Shown here in pieces: positions 1 through 6,492 of a DNA stretch of 10,046 bases (the first letter of the stretch is position 1; every line of letters starts with the position of its first letter). Source of the DNA: Betaproteobacteria bacterium. GTDB taxonomy: Bacteria; Pseudomonadota; Gammaproteobacteria; Burkholderiales; Casimicrobiaceae. The position numbers were made by a program, and so were the translations under genes. Where the stretch lies: assembly GCA_005888865.1 (NCBI GenBank), contig VBCL01000096.1:23321-33366 (forward strand), given 5' to 3'. Under the pieces are notes generated by a model. It searched no databases, had not been told where the DNA came from, and saw only the letters and a list, made by a program, of their open reading frames with translations.

Positions 1-1112
1 TGATTAGCGTCGACCCGCGAGGCTCCGTTACGTTCGACACCCACCGATTATGCGAAGCGCCCCAAGACTACGAGTCTTATAAGAAGCTGCTGCTCGAAGG
101 GGTAAGGAAAGTGATTGAGAACGCGGCGGATCCGACTCGAAGGCGACGATATCGGCCCTTGGTCTCATTGTCCAAAGGCTACGACTCGACCGCAGCAGCG
201 GTGCTGGCTCGGTCGGCCGGTTGCACGGAAGCGTTCACGTTCATCGATACCCGCCAGGAGGATCCGAACCTGGACAGCGGGGCCGACAATGCGCAGTACC
301 TCGGGATGACCTGCAAGGTCTATGGGCGCTGGCAGTACCTCGATCTGGACAGGTGCGCAGAAGCCGAGTTCGGGTATGTCAGCATAGCTTCCACTGCGCC
401 GTTGGCGGTCGCGGAGGACCAGCTAGCGGGCGGGGTCCTGCTTGGTGGTGAGGCTGGCGATGCCGTTTGGCATCCGGAACGAGCCAAGGCGTGCGTCGAG
501 ATGACTCGACCGTGGATCAGACACACGATGATGCTCAGCGCGATCGAGTTCCGGTTGCGCGTAGGCTATTACATACTTTCGCCCGCATGCATCGCCGCGC
601 GCCACAATGGCGCGATTCATGACATCGCAATTTCCGCGGAGATGCAGCCCTGGTCCGTTGGCGGGGACTACGACCGGCCAATTCCACGGCGCATTGCCGA
701 GGAGGCTGGATTGTCACGGAACCGGTTCGGCACCCGTAAGCTCGCCTCGGCCCATAGTCACCTCATCTACCCGGGACGATTTTCGGAAAAGGCGCTGAAC
801 GATTACCGTCGCTTTGTAAACCAGCGCCACGCCCAGATCCCCCGTGACATCTACAGGCACTGGCGAACGCAGGTCCAGCAGCGTCATCAGCTATGGGACG
901 CCATGGACAACCAATACCGCAATTCCAGTGCCCCTTCTCTACAACCTCACTTCGCGACTCCCCTCCGCGCCCCCTGGGATTTCATGTTTACGTTTCAATG
1001 GACGGTCGCCTCGATGCGGAGCCGGTATACGCAGACTGCGCAAGCTGCCCTCGATCCTGATCCTCTGGAAAGTCCGGACCGGCGGGGATTACCAGGCTTG
1101 CGAGTTCGCTAG
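1..1112 (+). CDS. Asparagine-synthase-like PP-loop protein (5' end outside window)
   Basis: The reading frame is open from base 3 without a stop, so the gene starts upstream of the window. The GTG at 111 is a possible start, but the translated stretch before it (DYESYKKLLLEGVRK) runs naturally into the ATP-binding part and looks coding. The PP-loop is seen as LSKGYDST at about bases 168-191; the usual SGGxDS has Lys in place of the first Gly. A second family-like motif, LLGGEAGDAVW (about 438-470), resembles the LLSGEGSDE region of asparagine synthases, and PWSVGGDYDRPIPRR followed by a Lys/Arg-rich turn resembles the C-terminal part of the synthetase domain. Such enzymes adenylate a carboxylate and pass it to an amine. 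No N-terminal glutaminase domain can be judged because that part is missing. The substrate is unknown. The final ~45 residues after the aromatic WDFMFTFQW stretch are low in recognisable features. The gene converges with the HNH gene, 77 bp apart. Confidence 0.8.
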   Translation, partial: ISVDPRGSVTFDTHRLCEAPQDYESYKKLLLEGVRKVIENAADPTRRRRYRPLVSLSKGYDSTAAAVLARSAGCTEAFTFIDTRQEDPNLDSGADNAQYLGMTCKVYGRWQYLDLDRCAEAEFGYVSIASTAPLAVAEDQLAGGVLLGGEAGDAVWHPERAKACVEMTRPWIRHTMMLSAIEFRLRVGYYILSPACIAARHNGAIHDIAISAEMQPWSVGGDYDRPIPRRIAEEAGLSRNRFGTRKLASAHSHLIYPGRFSEKALNDYRRFVNQRHAQIPRDIYRHWRTQVQQRHQLWDAMDNQYRNSSAPSLQPHFATPLRAPWDFMFTFQWTVASMRSRYTQTAQAALDPDPLESPDRRGLPGLRVR

Positions 1113-1189
1113 AACGCTCGCGCATCGCGTGGGCGCGCCGACCGTGAATCGCGCTACCCCGCGGACAACGCGAAGCGAGCGAACTGCGA

Positions 1190-1750
1190 TTAACGCGTTA
1201 GGAGAGCGCCGCGACGGCGTAAAGACGGCTCGTTCGCGGCACGCCGACGAGCGAGGATGCGGCGATTGCGCAGAATGAAGTGCTCGTGCCGGTTGGGCAC
1301 GTAAGGCACGTAGAGCAACGGCATGCTGGCGATTTCCGGGGAGCGGTTGGCCTTCTTGGTATTGCAGCGCCGGCACGCGGTCACCGAGTTCGTCCACACG
1401 TCGCGGCCGCCGCGCGACACCGGAATCACGTGGTCGCGAGAGAGATCGCGCAACTGAAACCGCAGGCCGCAATACGCGCACAGTTGACGGTCGCGCGCGA
1501 ACAGAAGCGCATTGGTGAGGCCGGGCGTATGGAAATGCCCGCCGGGAATGGTGCCCTTGATGGCGAGAATCGACTTGGTCGCGATCCGCGAGCGCGTACC
1601 GTTGCGCTGCCAGCCGCCGCGAAATTCACGCACGACGTCGCCCAGCGACCATGCGACAAGCTGCTTGGCGTGGTAGATGATCGCGTCCTCGAGCGCGACC
1701 CACGCCTGCGGCAAGCCTGCCATGTCGACGGTCAATACCAGCGGTTCCAC
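1190..1750 (-). CDS. HNH endonuclease family protein
   Basis: This 186-residue protein carries a zinc-finger type HNH nuclease domain. Visible elements are CAYC (residues 91-94), SRDHVIPVSRGG with the catalytic-type His at 107, W119/N121, and CRRCN at 126-130, giving the two CxxC pairs that hold the structural zinc and the final Asn/His positions of the fold. The N-terminal half (VDMAGLPQAWV, then LVAWSLGD and a HTPGLTN stretch before the finger) matches the usual layout of the small lone HNH proteins common in proteobacteria, and the length fits. I chose the GTG at 1748-1750 because GGAG lies 9 bases before it and the frame closes at a TAG 15 codons further upstream with no other good start. 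The protein should cleave DNA, but no methylase, phage gene or defence partner is next to it, so its biological role is unassigned. The stop codon lies at the edge of the palindrome TAACGCGTTA (1191-1200). Confidence 0.88.
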   Translation of the reverse strand: MEPLVLTVDMAGLPQAWVALEDAIIYHAKQLVAWSLGDVVREFRGGWQRNGTRSRIATKSILAIKGTIPGGHFHTPGLTNALLFARDRQLCAYCGLRFQLRDLSRDHVIPVSRGGRDVWTNSVTACRRCNTKKANRSPEIASMPLLYVPYVPNRHEHFILRNRRILARRRAANEPSLRRRGALLTR

Positions 1751-1827
1751 TGCACCGTTCTCCAGCCCTCTCGGGCGAGCAATTCGTGCTCCATGCTACC
1801 GGGGATGGTCAGGGGCTGTCCAGAGGC

Positions 1828-1847
1828 GGGGTCAGACCACGCTTTCG
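1828..1847. repeat. REP-like motif (GGGGTCAGACC type)
   Basis: The sequence GGGGTCAGACCACGCTTTCG resembles, from memory, the short extragenic repeats that accompany REP-associated tyrosine transposases in many beta- and gammaproteobacteria. A related motif with the skeleton GGGG-CAG-AC-TTCG is found at 6768-6784. No transposase gene is in the window, and a genome count would be needed to prove that it is a repeat. Confidence 0.3.
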
Positions 1848-1880
1848 ACAAAACTAGGACCCTACTTTTTTCGCCACGGC

Positions 1881-1902
1881 CCCGGCGAGTTGCCCCGCCG
1901 GG
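1881..1902. repeat. Short inverted repeat
   Basis: CCCGGCG (1881-1887) and CGCCGGG (1896-1902) form a 7-bp stem with an 8-base loop. On the plus strand it is followed by only three T, so it is a poor terminator. It could belong to the same degraded repeat element as the motif just before it. Confidence 0.35.
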
Positions 1903-1918
1903 TTTCCGCGACTACTGA

Positions 1919-1937
1919 CCGCATGACAAGCATGCGG
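1919..1937. repeat. Perfect hairpin, 7-bp stem
   Basis: CCGCATG, loop ACAAG, CATGCGG forms a perfect 7-bp stem with a 5-base loop. There is no T-run on either side, so it is not a standard terminator. A repeat element or a protein-binding site are both possible; nothing decides between them. Confidence 0.35.
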
Positions 1938-2013
1938 CGGCGATCCCGAATAGCCGGTTAGGAGGACCGCGCACAGCCCTCGCAATCGCCGTTTCCTCTC
2001 GCCTTGCGGCAAG

Positions 2014-2042
2014 AAAAATCCTGTTGGCGCAGACTACCTGCG
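2014..2042 (-). terminator. Weak terminator candidate after the small 2070-2270 gene
   Basis: Read on the minus strand, CGCAG-GTAGT-CTGCG (2042 to 2028) forms a 5-bp stem and is followed about 9 bases later by TTTTT (2018 to 2014). It lies 28 bp past the stop codon of the small gene, a plausible place, but the gap between stem and T-run makes it weak. Confidence 0.25.
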
Positions 2043-2069
2043 TCAGTTTGCGGCGGCATGACCACGCTG

Positions 2070-2270
2070 CTACTGCCCGCCCGCGTCGCGGCACGCCAGC
2101 ATCAGCAACTCGCGCTGCGTCGCCTCCGCGTCGGGATCGGCCTCGCGCGCCGCCAGGCGCACGATCAGGCCGTCCGCGGCCTGCCAGTACGTTCCCTCGC
2201 GGCCCTGGCGCACCAGCGCCAGACCGTCCCGGGCCCGCGGTGGCGCCAGTTCTTCCAGATGCCGTGTCAT
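2070..2270 (-). CDS. Small hypothetical protein, 66 residues
   Basis: I do not recognise the family. The ATG at 2268-2270 has GAGG 8 bases before it, a good ribosome site. A longer frame beginning with TTG at 2315 would start inside the T-run of the terminator at 2314-2345 and is unlikely. The product is acidic to neutral and rich in Arg, Ala, Glu and Leu. It has no signal peptide, membrane segment or Cys pair; a central GREGTYWQAADGLIVRLA stretch looks like beta strands, followed by a helix (EATQRELLMLACRDA). It is probably a small cytoplasmic protein. It sits alone, with a terminator upstream separating it from any earlier transcript, so it should have its own promoter in the 45 bp between them or depend on read-through. 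Codon use matches the genome, which supports it being real. Confidence 0.5.
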   Translation of the reverse strand: MTRHLEELAPPRARDGLALVRQGREGTYWQAADGLIVRLAAREADPDAEATQRELLMLACRDAGGQ

Positions 2271-2313
2271 TTCGTGTGCCTCGTTGTCGTCAGTCTCACG
2301 GGTATCGGGCAAC

Positions 2314-2345
2314 AAAAAAGCCCGGTACCTTTCGGTGGGCCGGGC
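2314..2345 (-). terminator. Intrinsic terminator, minus-strand transcripts
   Basis: On the minus strand GCCCGG (2345-2340) pairs with CCGGGC (2325-2320), and an inner ACC-GAAA-GGT closes the loop with a GNRA-type tetraloop. The stem is followed directly by TTTTTT (2319-2314). On the plus strand there is no T-run after the stem, so it works in one direction only. It must end a transcript that comes from the right, where no clear minus-strand gene is known; the stop codon of the weak 63-codon ORF is 25 bp before it. Confidence 0.8.
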
Positions 2346-2370
2346 CTTCGCTCTGGAGAGAAACGCTACG

Positions 2371-2562
2371 TTACGTATCGTCCCTCCACTGGCGCGCCCG
2401 TCCCGGCTCGCTTACGCCGTCGATGCCGCTCATGCCCTTCGAACATGTCGCAAAGCATCCGACCCCGCGCGCGCGGTACGCCGCGGCCGCCGGCAGCCAG
2501 CCTTGTCCGCCCGCAGGGGCGAAGAAGGTCCGGCGCGGCTGGAGTCGGTCGTTATGCGTCAT
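2371..2562 (-). CDS. Doubtful small ORF or RNA gene before terminator
   Basis: The frame from the ATG at 2562 gives 63 residues; an ATG at 2571 or a GTG at 2724 would lengthen it. I recognise no family. The product is basic, rich in Arg, Ala and Gly, with two Cys (VGCFATCSKG) and no signal peptide. No Shine-Dalgarno sequence is seen before either ATG; the preceding bases are an A-rich GAAAAAATTG. The reason to list it is position: its TAA is 25 bp before a strong minus-strand terminator, and it lies divergently from the regulator gene at 2775. Either this ORF is translated, or the terminator ends a small non-coding RNA that covers the same bases. Confidence 0.3.
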   Translation of the reverse strand: MTHNDRLQPRRTFFAPAGGQGWLPAAAAYRARGVGCFATCSKGMSGIDGVSEPGRARQWRDDT

Positions 2563-2774
2563 GATCGACATGCAATTTTTTCGAGCTGTTACGAATGGTT
2601 GCCCGATGTGTTGAGTTGAGGCAATGTTAACGCCGCAGCCCTGCATAAGGCAAGAAAAGGACGCCATGCACGCGACACACGTTGGCGTAAATGCAACACA
2701 CAGGCTCTGGCCAGATATCGACACGCCGTTCGTCCGATGTTTCGCAGCTCGCCGTTTGCACGAGGAGCGCGCGC
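2563..2774. promoter_or_regulatory. Probable divergent control region
   Basis: The stretch lies between the minus-strand transcript ending at 2314 and the plus-strand regulator gene. It is less GC-rich than the genes, as promoters usually are. TTGCC (2599-2603) and GGCAA (2620-2624) make a short inverted repeat, a possible operator half-site pair. I could not pick a convincing -35/-10 pair. Confidence 0.35.
2762..2767 (+). promoter_or_regulatory. Ribosome binding site fixing the regulator start
   Basis: GAGGAG stands 7 bases before the GTG at 2775. This is a near-ideal Shine-Dalgarno sequence. It favours this GTG over an in-frame ATG at 2691, whose extra 28 residues do not resemble a DNA-binding fold. 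Confidence 0.75.
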
Positions 2775-3212
2775 GTGACCCTCGGTGAACGGCTCAAGCT
2801 CGTCCGCGGCACGACCAGTCAGAAAGCGTTCGCGGCGGAGCTCTCGCTTCACGAGAACACGGTGTCCAACGCGGAGCGGCGAAACTCGGCCACGCTGGAG
2901 TACCTGCTCAAGCTCGCGGAAACCCACAACATCAATCTGCACTGGCTGCTCACCGGACATGGTCCCATGCGCGTCGGCGAAGCCGACGGCTCGCTGCTCC
3001 AGGAGAAAGTCCATCTCGCCCTGGCGGAAGCGCTTCGTGTGGCGTACGGGTCGCGCTATGCCGCGGTGCCGCTGGAGACCCGGGCGCGTGCCATGCGAGC
3101 CGGGGCGAGCTATCTGCGCGCGATCGGCGTGAGCGAGGACACGCTGCCCGACCCTGACTCGCTGGCGAAGCTGCTCCGGCTCACCATCGAGGTGATGCGT
3201 CACGCCGGCTGA
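2775..3212 (+). CDS. XRE/CI-type helix-turn-helix regulator
   Basis: From the GTG at 2775 the protein has 145 residues. Residues 3-64 form a helix-turn-helix domain of the XRE/lambda-repressor type: LGERLKLVRG, then QKAFAAELSLHENTVSNAERR as the helix-turn-helix, then LEYLLKLAETHNINLHWLLTGHGPM, the ending typical of the CI-like repressor subgroup. The C-terminal half (about 66-145) is mostly helical (LLQEKVHLALAEALRVAYG and a further helix pair) and probably forms a dimer or a sensor; there is no S24 peptidase domain with a cleavage site, so SOS-type self-cleavage is not expected. The gene ends 13 bp before the start of the exported propeller gene, and the two are likely cotranscribed. It may control itself and the divergent transcript on its left. 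Phage origin is possible because such repressors are frequent in prophages, but no other phage gene is seen. Confidence 0.85.
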   Translation: MTLGERLKLVRGTTSQKAFAAELSLHENTVSNAERRNSATLEYLLKLAETHNINLHWLLTGHGPMRVGEADGSLLQEKVHLALAEALRVAYGSRYAAVPLETRARAMRAGASYLRAIGVSEDTLPDPDSLAKLLRLTIEVMRHAG

Positions 3213-3225
3213 GGGCCCTTCGCTC

Positions 3226-5340
3226 ATGTCAACAATGCGCAGCATCCGCCGGTGGACCGGCATCTTGGTAATCGCGCGCGCCGCGACGTTGGCCGGGGCG
3301 CAACCGGTGACCGTCATCGAATATTACAATCCCGCGCTCGATCACTATTTCATGAGCTCGTTGCAACCCGACATCGATGCGCTCGATTCGGGCCATTTCT
3401 TCGGCTGGTCTCGGACGGGGCTTACGTTCCAGGCGTTTGCAGATCCCGCAAGCGGCGGACCGGGTGCGAATCCGGTGTGCCGCTTCTATATTCCGCCACC
3501 GGCGGACTCGCACTTCTTCTCCGCGTTCACGAACGAGTGCGCGGCGGTGCTGGCGAAAATCCAGACCGATCCGAACTACCGCAACTTCGCTTACGAAACG
3601 CCGAGCGCGTTTTACATCGCGGTGCCGGACATCGCGACCGGTGCGTGCCCCGCCGGAACGATCCCGGTCTACAGGGTGTGGAACCAGCGCGCCGATTCCA
3701 ACCATCGCTATACGGCCGACCCGGCAACCCGCGCGCTCATGCTCGCCAAGGGCTATGCGCCCGAGGGCTACGGCCCGGACGCGGTGGTCATGTGCACACA
3801 AGGCGCGACGAAGGGCGACACGTCAGTGCGAGTCTCCGGCTTTTCGCCGTTCGCGCTCGGCTGCGATGGCGTCGCGGCGACCGCCACGCTGTACCGCGGC
3901 GCCGAAGTCGAGCCGATGCTCGCGCGCGATCCGTTGGATGCCAACCATCTGATCGGCGTCTGGCAGCAGGATCGCTGGGCCGACGGCGGCGCCGCCGGCA
4001 ACCTGACGGGCGTTTCTTTCGACGGCGGGCGCACATGGTCGCGAACCCAGGCCCCGATGACGCGGTGCACCGGCGGCAATGCGGCCAACGGCGGCGACTA
4101 TCCACGCGCCAGCGACCCATGGGTCACGATCGCGCCCGACGGCGCCGCCTATCAGATCGCGATCGCCTTCGGCGGCGGATTGTTCCAACCCAATTCGTTC
4201 GGCGCCGTGCTGGTAAGCCGCTCTGCGGACGGCGGGCGCACCTGGGGTGCCGCGACGACGCTGATCCGTGACGGCATCGCCGCGTTCAACGACAAGGAAT
4301 CGATCACCGCCGATCCGACCAACGCCAATTTCGTATATGCGACCTGGGAGCGCCTGGTCGGCGGTGAGAACGGCCCCGCCCCGACGTGGTTCGCGCGCAC
4401 CGCCAACGCCGGCGCGAGCTGGGAACCCGCGCGGGAGATCTACGCTCCGGGCGGGAATGATTCGACCCTCAACAATCAGATCGTCGTGCTTCCCGACGGA
4501 ACGCTGGTGCTCTTTTTCTCGGAATTCGACACCATCGGCAACGCCACCACGGTGCTGCTGCGCGTGATTCGTTCTCCGGACATGGGCGCGACCTGGTCGG
4601 CGCCGATCACCGTCGCGCAGTCGCTCTCGAGAGGCGCGAGAGTACCCGAGACCGGAACCCCGATCCGCGACGGCGCGAACCTCGGATCCATCGCCATCGG
4701 CAGCAACGGCCTGCTCGCCGTCGCCTGGCAGGACGCGCGCTTCTCTGGCGGCGCGCGCGACGGCGTCGCGTTCTCGCGCTCCGCGGATGGTGGCCTGACC
4801 TGGAGCACCCCGGTGCAGATCAACAGCGTTCCGGGCGTGCAGGCGATCGTGCCCTCGATTGCGGTTCGCGATGATGGGCTGATCGGCGTGACGTATTACG
4901 ACTTCCGCAGTCACGTGCCGGGCGCGGCGACGCTCGCCACCGACACGTGGCTCACGACGTCGATCGATGGCACGACTTGGAACGAGAGCCATGTGACCGG
5001 GCCGTTCGATTTCACGACCGCGCCGTTTGCCGAGGGCCTGTTCCTCGGCGACTACCAGGCGCTGGGCTTCGTCGGCAGCACTTTCGTGCCTTTCTACGTA
5101 GCGACCAATGCCGCGAGCCCGACCAATCTGACCGATGTATTCGCGACACTGCGCACGACGTCGGTGGTCACGGCGTTGCCGGCCGAAGCCGCCAGGGAGG
5201 CGCCGATCGTGCGCACGACGCGCGCAGCCAGCGCGCCGCCGCTACCGATGACGCCGGAATTGGAGAAGGCCTTGAGCGACTCGGCCCAACTGACGCTTAG
5301 GCGGCGCCTTCCCGGACGCACGCCGCCGGCGAGCGAGTGA
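3226..5340 (+). CDS. Exported DUF5648 / BNR-repeat (sialidase-like) beta-propeller protein
   Basis: The 704-residue product begins with a probable signal peptide (MSTMRSIRRW, hydrophobic TGILVIARAATLAGA, cleavage likely after AGA at residue 25), somewhat weak because an Arg interrupts the hydrophobic part. Residues 28-190 look like DUF5648: VIEYYNPALDHYFMSS, FFGWSRTG, PVCRFYIPPPADSHFFSA and, at the end, VYRVWNQRADSNHRYTAD and GYGPDAVVMC. Residues 210-645 form a beta-propeller with six Asp-box (BNR) motifs of the S-x-D-x-G-x-T-W type at 264, 333, 392, 450, 519 and 579; the third and last are degenerate. Asp boxes are structural, and I see no clear sialidase arginine triad or FRIP motif, so a sialidase reaction should not be assumed; a sugar-binding or adhesive role is as likely. 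The last 60 residues are Ala/Arg/Pro-rich without a sorting signal. GAGGG precedes the ATG by 10 bases; a second ATG lies three codons later. Confidence 0.85.
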   Translation: MSTMRSIRRWTGILVIARAATLAGAQPVTVIEYYNPALDHYFMSSLQPDIDALDSGHFFGWSRTGLTFQAFADPASGGPGANPVCRFYIPPPADSHFFSAFTNECAAVLAKIQTDPNYRNFAYETPSAFYIAVPDIATGACPAGTIPVYRVWNQRADSNHRYTADPATRALMLAKGYAPEGYGPDAVVMCTQGATKGDTSVRVSGFSPFALGCDGVAATATLYRGAEVEPMLARDPLDANHLIGVWQQDRWADGGAAGNLTGVSFDGGRTWSRTQAPMTRCTGGNAANGGDYPRASDPWVTIAPDGAAYQIAIAFGGGLFQPNSFGAVLVSRSADGGRTWGAATTLIRDGIAAFNDKESITADPTNANFVYATWERLVGGENGPAPTWFARTANAGASWEPAREIYAPGGNDSTLNNQIVVLPDGTLVLFFSEFDTIGNATTVLLRVIRSPDMGATWSAPITVAQSLSRGARVPETGTPIRDGANLGSIAIGSNGLLAVAWQDARFSGGARDGVAFSRSADGGLTWSTPVQINSVPGVQAIVPSIAVRDDGLIGVTYYDFRSHVPGAATLATDTWLTTSIDGTTWNESHVTGPFDFTTAPFAEGLFLGDYQALGFVGSTFVPFYVATNAASPTNLTDVFATLRTTSVVTALPAEAAREAPIVRTTRAASAPPLPMTPELEKALSDSAQLTLRRRLPGRTPPASE

Positions 5341-5342
5341 CC

Positions 5343-6431
5343 TCACCCGCGGTCGTACACCGCTTCGTTGGCGGGGAGCCGGAGCTTCGGCTTGTGCTCA
5401 TCGGCGAATACCGTGGCGACGTCGAGCGTCTCGCGCACGCCGAGGTCGGCGCCATGCCGGGCGATGAACCGCTTGGCCGCCGAGCGGCCCTCACCGTGCA
5501 GACGCTGCAACCAGGCGAGTGAACGCTCCATTGCCGAGCCCTGTTCGAGCAGTGAGCGCGGCGGCGGGCCTATGCGGTGCAGACGCAGATCGAGCACGCT
5601 CGCGCCGCCGTCTCCGCGCGCAGCGACCGAACGCATCGCCGAAATCGCCTGCATTTCCGCGACCAGGCTCGAGTTGAACACGATTTCGCCGATCCGGCGC
5701 CGGATCGACGATGCGTCGCGCGGCACCGCATCGGCGCCGTCGGGTACGAGCTGAACCACGATCAGGTCGCGGGCGACACCGCTGTGGATCATCGGCCACA
5801 ACGCCGGGTTGCCGAGGTATCCGCCGTCCCAGTACGGTTCGCCGTCGATCTCCACCGCCTGGAAAAGCTGCGGCAAGCACGCCGAGGCGAGCAGCGCGTC
5901 GATGGTCATCGCCTCGTTCGAAATAACCCGCGGCAGGCCCGTCTTGACATTGGTGACGGTGACGAACAGCGCGGGTGCGGACTTGCTGCGGATCGCGTCG
6001 ATGTCGACGTGCGCGGCGATCGCGTCGCGCAGCGGATTGATCCCGAGCGGATTGGCGTTGTACGGCGAGAGCGCACCGGTCGACACGAGCCATGCACCCA
6101 TCGACTCTCGCCATGTGCGCTCGACAGGGCCCCAGACCTCGCGCCCGAGATCGGCGACTGCGGGGCACGCGATCCCCAGCCAGAACGCGGAGAGCGCCTC
6201 GCGCGCCTGCGCGGGCGAACCCTTCGCCAGCGCTCCGGCGACGATCGCTGCGTTGATTGCGCCAGCACTGGTGCCGGAGAGTTGGGCCACGGCGATGCTG
6301 CGGCTTGCCAGCACGGCGTCGAGCACACCCCAGGTATAGGCACCCCACGACCCACCGCCCTGGAGCGCGAGCCCGATCGGCTTGCGCGTGGGGTGGAGGC
6401 GGGGCTGAAGTCGAACCACAGGAGCTGTCAT
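5343..6431 (-). CDS. Patatin-like phospholipase family protein
   Basis: The 362-residue protein has all the hallmarks of a patatin-type Ser-Asp lipid hydrolase: the oxyanion loop LALQGGGSWGAYTWGVL (GGGSWG at 25-30), the nucleophile elbow GTSAG with Ser55, and the second catalytic residue in YWDGGYLGNPAL with Asp202. The stretch LLASACLPQLFQAVEIDG before it is typical of the bacterial subgroup. The C-terminal part (about 240-362: IGEIVFNSSLVAEMQAI, later AAKRFIARHGADLGVRETLD) resembles the DUF3734-type tail often fused to this domain. It should cut acyl esters of phospholipids or related lipids, in the cytoplasm or at the membrane; no signal peptide is seen. No strong Shine-Dalgarno sequence precedes the ATG, but a long hairpin ends 9 bp before it (6441-6467). 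The gene converges on the propeller gene with 2 bp between stops. Confidence 0.92.
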   Translation of the reverse strand: MTAPVVRLQPRLHPTRKPIGLALQGGGSWGAYTWGVLDAVLASRSIAVAQLSGTSAGAINAAIVAGALAKGSPAQAREALSAFWLGIACPAVADLGREVWGPVERTWRESMGAWLVSTGALSPYNANPLGINPLRDAIAAHVDIDAIRSKSAPALFVTVTNVKTGLPRVISNEAMTIDALLASACLPQLFQAVEIDGEPYWDGGYLGNPALWPMIHSGVARDLIVVQLVPDGADAVPRDASSIRRRIGEIVFNSSLVAEMQAISAMRSVAARGDGGASVLDLRLHRIGPPPRSLLEQGSAMERSLAWLQRLHGEGRSAAKRFIARHGADLGVRETLDVATVFADEHKPKLRLPANEAVYDRG

Positions 6432-6440
6432 AGGTCCACG

Positions 6441-6467
6441 GTCGACCGGGCTTGTGGCCCGGACGAC
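6441..6467. repeat. Long hairpin in the leader of the patatin gene
   Basis: The arms GTCG-A-CCGGGC (6441-6451) and GCCCGG-A-CGAC (6457-6467) pair over 10 of 11 positions around the loop TTGTG. It lies 9 bp before the patatin ATG and would be inside the mRNA leader. No T-run follows on the minus strand, so it is not a standard terminator. Candidate roles are a translation-controlling stem, an operator, or a REP copy. Confidence 0.55.
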
Positions 6468-6492
6468 AGCCTTTCATCGGGGTACGCGATTG

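Larger units (their letters stand above)
1751..2069. other. Intergenic region without a supported gene
   Basis: Short open frames here have no ribosome site, no recognisable motif and unsuited codon use. The stretch holds one REP-like motif, two short hairpins and a weak terminator-like element, listed separately, and a run of six T at 1866-1871. It is somewhat more heterogeneous in composition than the genes around it, which is typical of a degraded or repeat-bearing spacer. Confidence 0.6.

Noticed and set aside
1190..1750. HNH gene as part of a defence or restriction system
   Set aside because: No methylase, specificity subunit, helicase or other defence gene is next to it, and lone HNH proteins of this size are common.
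1732..1794. 20-codon ORF with three Trp overlapping the HNH gene start, possible leader peptide
   Set aside because: It has no ribosome site, no attenuator-like stems were found and the HNH gene has no link to tryptophan.
2589..3317. 242-codon minus-strand frame over the XRE regulator
   Set aside because: It has no motif and overlaps a clear helix-turn-helix gene with an ideal ribosome site.
3823..4992. 389-codon minus-strand frame, and others over the propeller gene
   Set aside because: It is a shadow of the Asp-box protein; the product is Arg/Gly-rich without motifs.
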